Source of the DNA: an uncultured Chitinophagaceae bacterium
GTDB taxonomy: Bacteria > Bacteroidota > Bacteroidia > Chitinophagales > Chitinophagaceae
Length of the DNA: 64,000 nucleotides
Assembly: GCA_937907395.1 (NCBI GenBank)
Contig: CALCII010000013.1
Span: forward strand, 434,001-498,000
Direction: 5' to 3'
A program made the translations under genes and the position numbers. The notes beneath the pieces were generated by a model. That model saw only the letters and a list, made by a program, of their open reading frames with translations. It did not search any database and had not been told where the DNA came from. Positions 50,952 through 58,820 of the stretch are shown piece after piece; position 1 is the stretch's first letter, and each line of letters starts with the position of its first letter.

Positions 50952-52580
50952 TCAGGACCGAAACTCTTTATACAAATTGATCAGTGCATTGGTGGATGCG
51001 TCATGCGATTCCACTTTTTCATTACCCTTCAACTCGGGTAATATTTTATTCGCCAGTTGTTTGCCAAGTTCAACTCCCCATTGGTCAAAACTGTAAATAT
51101 TCCAGATCACACCTTGCACAAAAATTTTATGTTCGTAGAAGGCTACCAGTTCTCCCAATGTGAATGGGGTGATTTTTTTAATGAGTATAGAATTGGTGGG
51201 GCGATTGCCTTCAAAAACTTTGTAGGGAATCAGTTCTTCTTTCACACCTTCTGCAATCACCTGCTCCCGGGTTTTGCCATTCATCAGCGCTTCTGTTTGT
51301 GCAAAGAAATTGCTCATGAGTTTTTCATGATGGTCGCCAATAGGATTATGGCTCACCGCCGGTGCAATGAAGTCGCAGGGGATAAGATGTGTACCCTGGT
51401 GGATTAATTGGTAGAATGAATGCTGGCCATTGGTGCCTGGTTCTCCCCAGATGATAGGTCCTGTTGCATATTCAACTTTGGAACCGTTGCGATCCACATA
51501 TTTACCATTGCTTTCCATATTTCCCTGTTGGAAATAAGCGGCAAAACGATGCAGGTATTGATCGTAGGGGAGAATGGCTTCGCTTTTGGCGCCGAAAAAG
51601 TTGGTGTACCACAGTCCGATCAGGGCCATCAGCACAGGAATATTTTTATCAAAGGATTCGTTCTGAAAATGCTGATCGGCATGATAGGCGCCTTTCAATA
51701 ATTCTTCAAAATTGTTATAGCCAATGGTTAATGCAATCGATAAACCAATAGCGCTCCATAAGGAATAACGTCCTCCCACCCAATCCCAGAATTCAAACAT
51801 ATTGGCTTTATCTATTCCAAACTTCACCACTTCTTTTTCATTGGTGGAAAGAGCAGCAAAATGTTTGGCGATATGAGCTTCTTCTTTTGCGTGTTCAAGA
51901 AGCCAGTTCCGTGCTGAATGTGCATTGGTCATGGTTTCCTGTGTGGTAAATGTTTTGGATGCTATGAGGAACAGCGTTTCATCTGCTGTTACTTTTTTTA
52001 ATGTTTCAGCAATATGCGTACCATCTACGTTGCTCACGAAATAGGTTTCTATTCCTTCTACCCAATAGGGCTTCAATGCTTCTGTAACCATTACCGGCCC
52101 CAGATCACTACCACCTATTCCGATGTTTACGATGTATTTTATTTTTTTGCCTGTATATCCTTTCCATTCGCCACTGTGAATTGTATCACAGAAAGATTTC
52201 ATTTGTGCCAGAACACGTTGCACATCCGGCATAATATCTTTTCCATCTGTAACAACAGGTTTCCCTGAAAAATTACGCAAGGCAGTATGTAATACAGATC
52301 TTCCTTCTGTATGATTGATTTTATCTCCCTGAAACATGGCTTCAATTCCGTCTTTCACTCCGCATTCATTAGCAAGCGAAATGAGGTGTTGAAGCGTTTC
52401 TTCGGTAAGAATATTTTTAGAGTAATCAAATACAATGTCTTCTGCACAACTGCTGAATTTCTGAAAACGGTTCACATCTTTTTGAAACAGGTCTCTCATG
52501 TGCACCTGTTTCATTTGTTGTGCATGCGCTGCCAGTGTTTTCCATGCTTGGGTTGTGGTTGGGTTGGTCGTAGGAAACAT
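50952..52580 (-). CDS. pgi: Glucose-6-phosphate isomerase
   Basis: Interconverts glucose 6-phosphate and fructose 6-phosphate. The 542-residue protein has the PGI signatures: NIGIGGSDLGPVM (SIS domain), ASKTFTTQETMTNA, WDWVGGRYSLWSAIG, GEPGTNGQHSFYQLIHQG (with the catalytic region) and FDQWGVELGKQLA. Length is typical of the long bacterial form. It lies 5 bases from ribF, so the two are probably one transcript. Confidence 0.97.
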   Translation of the reverse strand: MFPTTNPTTTQAWKTLAAHAQQMKQVHMRDLFQKDVNRFQKFSSCAEDIVFDYSKNILTEETLQHLISLANECGVKDGIEAMFQGDKINHTEGRSVLHTALRNFSGKPVVTDGKDIMPDVQRVLAQMKSFCDTIHSGEWKGYTGKKIKYIVNIGIGGSDLGPVMVTEALKPYWVEGIETYFVSNVDGTHIAETLKKVTADETLFLIASKTFTTQETMTNAHSARNWLLEHAKEEAHIAKHFAALSTNEKEVVKFGIDKANMFEFWDWVGGRYSLWSAIGLSIALTIGYNNFEELLKGAYHADQHFQNESFDKNIPVLMALIGLWYTNFFGAKSEAILPYDQYLHRFAAYFQQGNMESNGKYVDRNGSKVEYATGPIIWGEPGTNGQHSFYQLIHQGTHLIPCDFIAPAVSHNPIGDHHEKLMSNFFAQTEALMNGKTREQVIAEGVKEELIPYKVFEGNRPTNSILIKKITPFTLGELVAFYEHKIFVQGVIWNIYSFDQWGVELGKQLANKILPELKGNEKVESHDASTNALINLYKEFRS

Positions 52581-52585
52581 AAAAT

Positions 52586-53515
52586 TTATTTTAAAAGTTC
52601 GATCGATTGTTGTTTGTCTTTGTGCAACTGGTTTTTTAAGGCTTCAATTCCATTAAACTTCTGTTCATGCCTTAAGAAATGTTTAATACAGATCCGGAGA
52701 TGACGGTCATAAATGTCCTCATCAAAATCAAACAGGTTTACTTCAATCACTCGGTGGCTTCCATCTACGGTAGGACGTGTACCTATATTCATCATTCCAT
52801 TCAGTATCCTGGTTTTACCTTCCAGTTGTGCTGTCACAGTGTAAACACCATTGCCGGGAACCAGTTTGTCTGGATCATTCATTTGCAAATTAGCAGTAGG
52901 ATAACCAATGGTTCTCCCCAATTTGTTTCCTTCTACAACAAGTCCTGTAAAGAAGTAATGATATCCCAGGTAATTATTAGCGGTATCCACATCTCCTTTC
53001 AGTAAAGATTCACGGATTCGGGTGGAACTGATGATGGCATCATTGATCAGTTGTTCATCTATCTCTTTCACTTTGTATTGATATTGATCGGCATATTGTT
53101 CCAGTAGTTGAAAATTGCCGGAACGGTTATTTCCGAATTTATGATCGTATCCAATGATAATTTTGGCAGGATGAAATCTTTCTACAAGAAATTTATCAAT
53201 ATAGTCCAGTGCAGATTGCTCAGAAAATGCTTTGGTGAAAGGAACCACTACCAGGTTGTTGATCCCGTATTGCTTGAGTAATCCAATGCGTTCATCCAAG
53301 GTGGTGAGCTGCATGAGATTGATTTCAGGACGCACAATTTTTCTAGGGTGGGGGTTGAATGTAATTAACACCGATTCGCCACCGGTTTCTTCACTTTCGG
53401 CTAACAGTTGTTGGATAATCTTCTGATGCCCTTTATGAACACCGTCAAATGTTCCGATGGTAACAACGGCTTTTTGGAAAGCAGGTAATGTATCGAGGTT
53501 GCGGTAAACCTTCAT
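52586..53515 (-). CDS. ribF: Bifunctional riboflavin kinase/FAD synthetase
   Basis: Phosphorylates riboflavin to FMN and adenylates it to FAD. The 309-residue protein has an FAD-synthetase nucleotidyltransferase domain with TIGTFDGVHKGHQKII (19-34) and SSTRIRESLLKGDV. A C-terminal riboflavin kinase barrel follows with GRTIGYPTANL and LFDFDEDIYDRHLRI. ATG 53515 gives the usual MKVYRN start; pgi follows 5 bases after its stop. It is divergent from purM. Confidence 0.95.
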   Translation of the reverse strand: MKVYRNLDTLPAFQKAVVTIGTFDGVHKGHQKIIQQLLAESEETGGESVLITFNPHPRKIVRPEINLMQLTTLDERIGLLKQYGINNLVVVPFTKAFSEQSALDYIDKFLVERFHPAKIIIGYDHKFGNNRSGNFQLLEQYADQYQYKVKEIDEQLINDAIISSTRIRESLLKGDVDTANNYLGYHYFFTGLVVEGNKLGRTIGYPTANLQMNDPDKLVPGNGVYTVTAQLEGKTRILNGMMNIGTRPTVDGSHRVIEVNLFDFDEDIYDRHLRICIKHFLRHEQKFNGIEALKNQLHKDKQQSIELLK

Positions 53516-53533
53516 AGTTTTTATAAACGGGTG

Positions 53534-53541
53534 CAAAGTTA
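53534..53541 (-). promoter_or_regulatory. Promoter -7 box of ribF-pgi (TAACTTTG)
   Basis: Exact TAnnTTTG on the minus strand, 18 bases from ATG 53515. Confidence 0.6.
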
Positions 53542-53547
53542 ATCATT

Positions 53548-53577
53548 TTGCAGCGGTGTTGATAAACTGTAGTTTTG
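53548..53577 (+). promoter_or_regulatory. Promoter of purM
   Basis: TTG at 53548-53550, 19-base spacer, TAGTTTTG at 53570-53577. Its last three bases also give an in-frame TTG start at 53575, which is rejected. Confidence 0.7.
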
Positions 53578-53595
53578 CGGCATACAAATTCTTCT

Positions 53596-54768
53596 ATGTC
53601 GTTATACAACAAACGTGGTGTTTCTGCTCAAAAAGAAGAAGTGCATAAAGCTATACAACACCTGGACCAGGGACTTTACCCTCATGCGTTCTGTAAACTT
53701 TATCCCGATTATCTGGGCGGTGATGCCGATTGGGTAAACGTTACACATGCCGATGGTGCAGGCACCAAAAGTATTTTGGCATACCTCTACTGGAAAGAAA
53801 CCGGCAACCTTACTGTTTGGAAAGGAATTGCACAGGATGCTATTGTAATGAACCTGGATGATTTGTTATGTGTTGGTATTTACGATAATATTCTATTCTC
53901 CAGCACTGTTGATCGTAATAAAACAATTATACCGGGTGAAGTATTAGAGCAGGTGATTCAGGGATCTGCAGAATTGTTTGATCAACTGAAAGAATATGGT
54001 GTTCATGTTCATTACCTCGGTGGAGAAACGGCCGATGTGGGTGATGTGGTTCGCACCATTGCTGTGAACGGAACCATGACCGCACGCTGGCCAAAGAACA
54101 GAGTGGTGAGTAATGAACGCATACAGCCTGGTGATGTAATTGTTGGATTGGCCTCATTCGGGCAATGCAACTATGAATCTTCATATAACAGCGGCATCGC
54201 CAGTAACGGATTAACCAGTGCCCGGCATGATGTGCTGGAAAAATATTATGCCCATCATTTCCCTGAAACATTTGAAACCAAACTGGATCAGGATGTGGTT
54301 TATATTGGCAAACATCGCTTAACAGATGAGGTGAAATTGCCCAACGGCGATACATCGCTGATCGGACGGTTGTTATTATCGCCCACACGAACTTTTGCAC
54401 CTGTGCTGAAGGAAATTTTATCAAATCATTTTGATGCGGTGCATGGGTTGATCCATTGCAGTGGAGGCGGACAAACAAAATGTTTGAAATATTTGCCCGG
54501 TCCTATGAAAATTGTAAAGGATCATTTGTTTACTCCGCCTGTTATTTTTGATCTCATTCAACAAGCTTCGGGTGCCGATGCCCGTGAAATGTACCAGGTG
54601 TTTAATATGGGGACAAGACTGGAGATTTACACCAGCGAAAAAGAGGCAGATAAGCTGATTCAGATTGCCGGTTCCTTTGGCGTGGATGCACAGGTGATTG
54701 GGCGGGTGGAACCAAGTGATAAAAAAGAATTAATTATTCATACGGGCACAGGTGATATTATTTTTTAA
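53596..54768 (+). CDS. purM: Phosphoribosylformylglycinamidine cyclo-ligase (AIR synthase), Bacteroidota type
   Basis: Closes the imidazole ring in purine synthesis with ATP. The 390-residue protein starts MSLYNKRGVSAQKEEVHKAI, as in Bacteroidota PurM. AIR-synthase motifs are diverged: HADGAGTKSILAYL (DGxGTK), AIVMNLDDLLCVG (metal/ATP-binding), LGGETADV, VGLASFGQCNYESSYNSGI and HCSGGGQTK. It is longer than the enterobacterial enzyme (about 345) and different in sequence, but the key glycine/Asp motifs are kept. It stands under its own promoter. Confidence 0.9.
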   Translation: MSLYNKRGVSAQKEEVHKAIQHLDQGLYPHAFCKLYPDYLGGDADWVNVTHADGAGTKSILAYLYWKETGNLTVWKGIAQDAIVMNLDDLLCVGIYDNILFSSTVDRNKTIIPGEVLEQVIQGSAELFDQLKEYGVHVHYLGGETADVGDVVRTIAVNGTMTARWPKNRVVSNERIQPGDVIVGLASFGQCNYESSYNSGIASNGLTSARHDVLEKYYAHHFPETFETKLDQDVVYIGKHRLTDEVKLPNGDTSLIGRLLLSPTRTFAPVLKEILSNHFDAVHGLIHCSGGGQTKCLKYLPGPMKIVKDHLFTPPVIFDLIQQASGADAREMYQVFNMGTRLEIYTSEKEADKLIQIAGSFGVDAQVIGRVEPSDKKELIIHTGTGDIIF

Positions 54769-54782
54769 AGCTAATTTCAAAT

Positions 54783-54790
54783 TACATTTG
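54783..54790 (+). promoter_or_regulatory. Promoter -7 box of the ftsE-like gene (TACATTTG)
   Basis: Exact TAnnTTTG, 14 bases before the ATG, although purM ends only 14 bases upstream of it. Confidence 0.55.
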
Positions 54791-54804
54791 TACAAATTCA
54801 AGCC

Positions 54805-55488
54805 ATGACTCCCATCGTAGAACTGAAGAACGTTAATATATACCAGAGCGGAAACCTCATCCTCAGCAATGTAAACCTAACAGTAAACCAGGGCGAAGTG
54901 TTATACCTGATTGGTAAAACCGGTACGGGTAAATCATCTCTTTTAAAAACCTTGTATGGAGAATTACCTTTGGAACAGGGCGAGGGAACGGTGGCCGGGT
55001 TTAACCTGAAGGAAATGGATTGGAAGAAAGTCCCGTTTTTACGCCGTTCGCTGGGTGTGGTGTTCCAGGATTTTCAATTGCTTACAGACAGAACGGTTCA
55101 CGAAAACCTCAAGTTTGTGCTGAAAGCAACGGGCTGGAAAGATGAAAGTCTCATGGAAGAAAAAATCAATGATGTGCTGGAAAAAGTAGGCTTGAAAGCA
55201 AAAGGATTTAAAATGCCTTTTGAAATGAGTGGTGGCGAACAACAACGTGTGGATATTGCAAGAGCTTTATTGAATTCCCCCAAACTAATACTGGCCGATG
55301 AACCTACCGGCAACCTCGATCCTGAAACCAGTGATGAAATTATGAACTTGCTGCTACAGGTTTCAAGAGATTACAATACGGCTGTAATTATGGCTACACA
55401 TGATTTTGCTGTAATCAAAAACTTTCCGGCACGTACAATCCGGACAGAAGGAGGTAAGCTGCATGAATTATCTACTGCAGCAGTGTAA
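54805..55488 (+). CDS. ftsE: ABC transporter ATP-binding protein, FtsE-like
   Basis: A 227-residue ATPase with Walker A GKTGTGKSSLL (about 37-47), Q-loop FQDFQLL, ABC signature MSGGEQQRV, Walker B LILADEPTGNLD and H-loop ATHDFA. The short length and the Q-loop region fit FtsE, the ATPase that with FtsX activates peptidoglycan hydrolases at division. No ftsX or other permease is adjacent; in Bacteroidota the two are often separate. Its last 17 bases overlap the converging glycosyltransferase gene. Confidence 0.85.
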   Translation: MTPIVELKNVNIYQSGNLILSNVNLTVNQGEVLYLIGKTGTGKSSLLKTLYGELPLEQGEGTVAGFNLKEMDWKKVPFLRRSLGVVFQDFQLLTDRTVHENLKFVLKATGWKDESLMEEKINDVLEKVGLKAKGFKMPFEMSGGEQQRVDIARALLNSPKLILADEPTGNLDPETSDEIMNLLLQVSRDYNTAVIMATHDFAVIKNFPARTIRTEGGKLHELSTAAV

Positions 55489-56593
55489 GCAAGTCTTCTG
55501 CATGCCGGGTATTGTTGTAATGGGCAGATAATAATCCCTGTCTTAACTGGATATCATCATCTGTGAATGGTGTATGAAACAACCTGTAAATATGATACTT
55601 CAGCAATGTTGTATTGTTGGCAATATGGCAAGCTTTTTCCAATCCTGTTCCGGCAACCATTTCATCATTTGCAATCACATGACGTCCCTGGAATAATGCA
55701 TTCATCAACTTTAATTTAATGCCGCTGTTTGTGAAAGAAGGCAGTACATGAAGCTGGGCTTTGGCGATAAGGTCATTCATTTCGGCTTCAGAAGGATTTG
55801 CAACAATACAGGTGTGTGGTTTTTTATGGGCCAGATCTGTTAGTCTCGATGAAGGATTTTTCCCTGCAATTACAAATGGAACTTCCATATCACTGAACAC
55901 TTTTTCCAGCAACCAGGCAGCAGTTTTTTCATTCTCAGCTACAGAAAGATTTCCATGGTACAATGCAAAAGTTCCCATTCCTTCTTTACTGGTCACCATT
56001 TGATGTGGAATAAATGCAGGAATTAAATGCACTTGCCGGGCTCCGAATTTTTTCCGGTATGTGGCGCCATCTTTTTCTGTCATGGCAGCTAATACAGCAC
56101 TGTTGGCCATTTTCTTTTCGTACTGTTTCAGCAAACGGCTTTCGTGATTGTAATAGGCTTTCTTAACCAATGAACGTTCCCATTTGGATAGTTGCTGGTA
56201 ATACTCGCATTCCACATTGTGTAAACGGATCACCACTTTTCTGTTTTCCAATAAGCCTTCATGCAAACCATAAGTACAATGAATACCTTCCAGTAATACA
56301 GGATAGTTATCCTGTTGCAGGCAGGCCCATAACTCTTTATGATTGCGGGATGCAACAATGTATGGTAGTTTTAAAGAGAACCCTTTATGCCCTTCGGATC
56401 GTTTGTAATAATGTACTTCTTCACAAAACAGATTCAGTTCTTCCCGGTTTTCTCGCCCATATTCAAAGCAATGAAGATGAATTTTAATACCGGCTTTATG
56501 TAGTGCTTTGATTTTATAAAACACATCAATCACGCCACCATAATCGGCAGGAAAGGGAACATCAAACGAAACGATATGTAAGTGATTATTCAA
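55472..56593 (-). CDS. Glycosyltransferase (GT-B fold)
   Basis: A 373-residue GT-B enzyme. The N-terminal HIVSFDVPFPADYGGVIDVF is the first Rossmann strand with the glycine turn, RLHNVECEYY is the next, and the C-terminal LYHGNLSVAENEKTAAW and VLPSFTNSGIKLKLMNAL carry the sugar-nucleotide-binding region. The donor/acceptor is unknown. It starts with TTG (56593); the reading frame has no upstream ATG or GTG before a stop. The start overlaps the upstream glycosyltransferase gene by 8 bases and its end overlaps ftsE. Confidence 0.88.
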   Translation of the reverse strand: MNNHLHIVSFDVPFPADYGGVIDVFYKIKALHKAGIKIHLHCFEYGRENREELNLFCEEVHYYKRSEGHKGFSLKLPYIVASRNHKELWACLQQDNYPVLLEGIHCTYGLHEGLLENRKVVIRLHNVECEYYQQLSKWERSLVKKAYYNHESRLLKQYEKKMANSAVLAAMTEKDGATYRKKFGARQVHLIPAFIPHQMVTSKEGMGTFALYHGNLSVAENEKTAAWLLEKVFSDMEVPFVIAGKNPSSRLTDLAHKKPHTCIVANPSEAEMNDLIAKAQLHVLPSFTNSGIKLKLMNALFQGRHVIANDEMVAGTGLEKACHIANNTTLLKYHIYRLFHTPFTDDDIQLRQGLLSAHYNNTRHAEDLLTLLQ

Positions 56594-57698
56594 ATACAGT
56601 GTGATAATAAGCGATCAATTTTTTTTCTTCTTCCTGCCAGTTCAGCGATTCACGTGCAGTAAGGCAATTTCGTTTTAAAGCCTGATATAAAACAACATCT
56701 TCCGATAAATGGTTTAATGCCTCCGCAATTGTTTCTGGTTTGGTATCGGGGATGAGCAGTACAAAGCCATACTGGTCGTTCAGTTCCCGGTACGATGGAA
56801 AGTCAATGCAAACCTGCGGAATGCCAGCCATGATATAATCAAAGAAACGGTTGGCCAGCGACAGGTAATTACTTCTGCCATTATTCTCAAATAAGGTGAT
56901 GCCGGCATAAGCAGTTGGGGTAATCTGCTTCAGTTCGGCTGGTGTACGTTTGCCCAGCAACTTTACTTTATCCTGCAATTGATTGGCGATAATCAGTTCT
57001 TCTGTTTGCCGGAAATAATTCCCGTCTCCATAAATATGTAATGGAAATGTTACTTCTTTCATGGCGGGAATCAATGTTTCAAAACTACGGCCTTCATTCA
57101 CGGCTCCCTGGTAAAGAAAAAAAGGATCCTGTTTTTTATTCCTGGAACTGGTGTCTTCTTCCAGGCTGTTGTCAATATTTTTGAGTGGAACATTTCTGAT
57201 TACCTCATATTGTACTCCATACATTTCACGGAAATCTTTTGCAATGGGACTGCAAACAGTATATCCATAACTGAACTGTGGAACCGTTTTTCGTTCAATC
57301 CATTTCCAGATTTTATAACGGGAGGGGCGGGTCACAATTTCTTTCATCTCACAAAACAATTCATGGGCATCGTACACACGTTTGGTGCCTTTTAGTTTTG
57401 AAGCCAGCAGGCAAGGGATAATGGTATCAAGATCAATAGCACAAATACAATCTGCTTTCTGAAACAGCAGCCAGATCAACAAGCGGATATTGTATTCTGC
57501 ATAGAAGAATGCCCCTTTTTTAAAAAAGCAATACAAGCGCTTTTGGGCAAAGGGCTGTTCTTTCAATGGGAGAGAAGAAGGAAGTTTTCGGCCGGTTAGT
57601 GTTACTGTATAGCCTGCATTTGCCAGACTGGTGCAGATGCGGATCATCCGCTGGTCGTAGCTGAGATCATTGGTAACTGTACAGATAATGCTCGCCAA
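56586..57698 (-). CDS. Glycosyltransferase (GT-B fold)
   Basis: A 370-residue protein of the same general fold as its neighbour: ASIICTVTNDLSYDQRMIRI at the N terminus, YDAHELFCEM, FLYQGAVNEGRSFETLI (start of the C-terminal domain), LLGKRTPAELKQ, and GITLFENNGRSNYLSLANRF with the nucleotide-binding Glu. It may act on cell-surface polysaccharide or lipid. It too begins with TTG (57698). A TACTTTG-like string 15 bases upstream, one base short of the box, may be its promoter. With the next gene it forms a two-gene operon. Confidence 0.88.
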   Translation of the reverse strand: MASIICTVTNDLSYDQRMIRICTSLANAGYTVTLTGRKLPSSLPLKEQPFAQKRLYCFFKKGAFFYAEYNIRLLIWLLFQKADCICAIDLDTIIPCLLASKLKGTKRVYDAHELFCEMKEIVTRPSRYKIWKWIERKTVPQFSYGYTVCSPIAKDFREMYGVQYEVIRNVPLKNIDNSLEEDTSSRNKKQDPFFLYQGAVNEGRSFETLIPAMKEVTFPLHIYGDGNYFRQTEELIIANQLQDKVKLLGKRTPAELKQITPTAYAGITLFENNGRSNYLSLANRFFDYIMAGIPQVCIDFPSYRELNDQYGFVLLIPDTKPETIAEALNHLSEDVVLYQALKRNCLTARESLNWQEEEKKLIAYYHTVFE

Positions 57699-57834
57699 AG
57701 AAAATGGGTTTGCTGCAAAGTAAGGAAATGAAAAGGAATCGGTTCTGTTCTTTTACGTTCAGGACCGGTAATACTCCGGCAAGAATTCTTTGAAACTATT
57801 GTTGGAATTGATTTTGATTTTCTAACTTGATGAA

Positions 57835-58296
57835 ATGAATCTGATTGAAAGCTTTTATACTGCCTTCGGCAAAGGGGATTGGCAAACCATGGCCAATTGC
57901 TATCATCCCGAAGCTGAGTTTACCGATGAAGTATTTGTCAACCTGAAAGGACCGGAGATCCATTCCATGTGGCGGATGCTGATTGAAAAAAGCAAGGGAG
58001 AGATCGATATCAGTTTTAACCATGTGGAGCTGTCGGCCGCAAGGGCCAGTGCGGAATGGGTGGCTGTATACCGGTTTTCGGCCACAGGAAGGCCGGTCAT
58101 CAACCGCATACATGCCGAGTTTGAGCTGAAAGATGGTAAAATTTACCGGCACCGGGATGTGTTTGACCTGCACCGCTGGGCCAGCCAGGCAATGGGGTTG
58201 AAGGGCAAATTAATCGGCGGAACAGGCTTTTTTCGCAAAAAACTGCAAAAAACTGCCCGGGAAGGCCTCAACAGGTTCATGGAACGGAAGAATTAA
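57835..58296 (+). CDS. NTF2/SnoaL-like protein
   Basis: A 153-residue single-domain protein with the cone-like NTF2 fold: LIESFYTAFGKGDWQTMANCYHPEAEFTDE (split here across residues 2-31), then IHSMWRMLIEKSKGEIDISF, and DGKIYRHRDVFDLHRWASQA. Members include steroid isomerases, SnoaL cyclases and many proteins of unknown role; catalytic function cannot be assigned. The C-terminal 25 residues are basic. The region before it (57699-57834) shows nothing clear. Confidence 0.85.
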   Translation: MNLIESFYTAFGKGDWQTMANCYHPEAEFTDEVFVNLKGPEIHSMWRMLIEKSKGEIDISFNHVELSAARASAEWVAVYRFSATGRPVINRIHAEFELKDGKIYRHRDVFDLHRWASQAMGLKGKLIGGTGFFRKKLQKTAREGLNRFMERKN

Positions 58297-58330
58297 TCTG
58301 TCAAAGCTGGAATTTTTGGTAGAATTTCCC

Positions 58331-58338
58331 TACCTTTG
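58331..58338 (+). promoter_or_regulatory. Promoter -7 box of rpsO (TACCTTTG)
   Basis: Exact TAnnTTTG followed by C, 50 bases before the rpsO ATG, leaving a short leader. The nearest TTG (58316) is only 12 bases upstream. Confidence 0.65.
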
Positions 58339-58388
58339 CCGCCACTTTATAGAGATGTAATTTTGGATGTCACTTAAAAAAAATTGAG

Positions 58389-58661
58389 ATGTCAGTTTTA
58401 ACAAAAGAAAAAAAAGCAAACATTTTCGAAACCTTCGGTGGTAAAGCTACTAACACCGGTTCTATTGAAGCACAGGTTGTAATTTTAACCGAGCGCATTA
58501 CTCACATTTCAGGTCACCTGAAAGAGAACAAAAAAGATTTCTCTTCCAACCGTGGTTTGATGCAACTGGTAGGTAAGCGTAAACGCTTGCTCTCTTACCT
58601 GAGCAAAACCAACCTTCAAGGTTACCGTGCATTGATTGAGAAATTAGGTCTCCGTAAATAA
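58389..58661 (+). CDS. rpsO: 30S ribosomal protein S15
   Basis: Binds 16S rRNA early in 30S platform assembly. The 90-residue product is of standard length, with TGSIEAQVVILTERI, HLKENKKDFSSNRGLMQLVGKRKRLL and a final LIEKLGLRK. A terminator follows, then pnp, as in many bacteria; S15 often autoregulates by binding its own leader, though no pseudoknot was verified here. Confidence 0.98.
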   Translation: MSVLTKEKKANIFETFGGKATNTGSIEAQVVILTERITHISGHLKENKKDFSSNRGLMQLVGKRKRLLSYLSKTNLQGYRALIEKLGLRK

Positions 58662-58684
58662 AAACGGCTATGCATTAAAATATT

Positions 58685-58724
58685 ATTCCCAACTGGTTTT
58701 TTAAGCGGTTGGGAATCTTTTTTT
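58685..58724 (+). terminator. Terminator after rpsO
   Basis: Stem ATTCCCAAC / GTTGGGAAT with a 14-base loop and a T run. Between it and pnp (58725-58820) no clear promoter is seen, so some read-through into pnp is possible. Confidence 0.85.
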
Positions 58725-58820
58725 GCTACTGTTTTTCCATTTATTTGTTCATCAGATTTACGGTGTACTTTCCCCTGCGATTGCTCCGTTAATGCATCGT
58801 AAGTCGCAATTCAAACTCGT

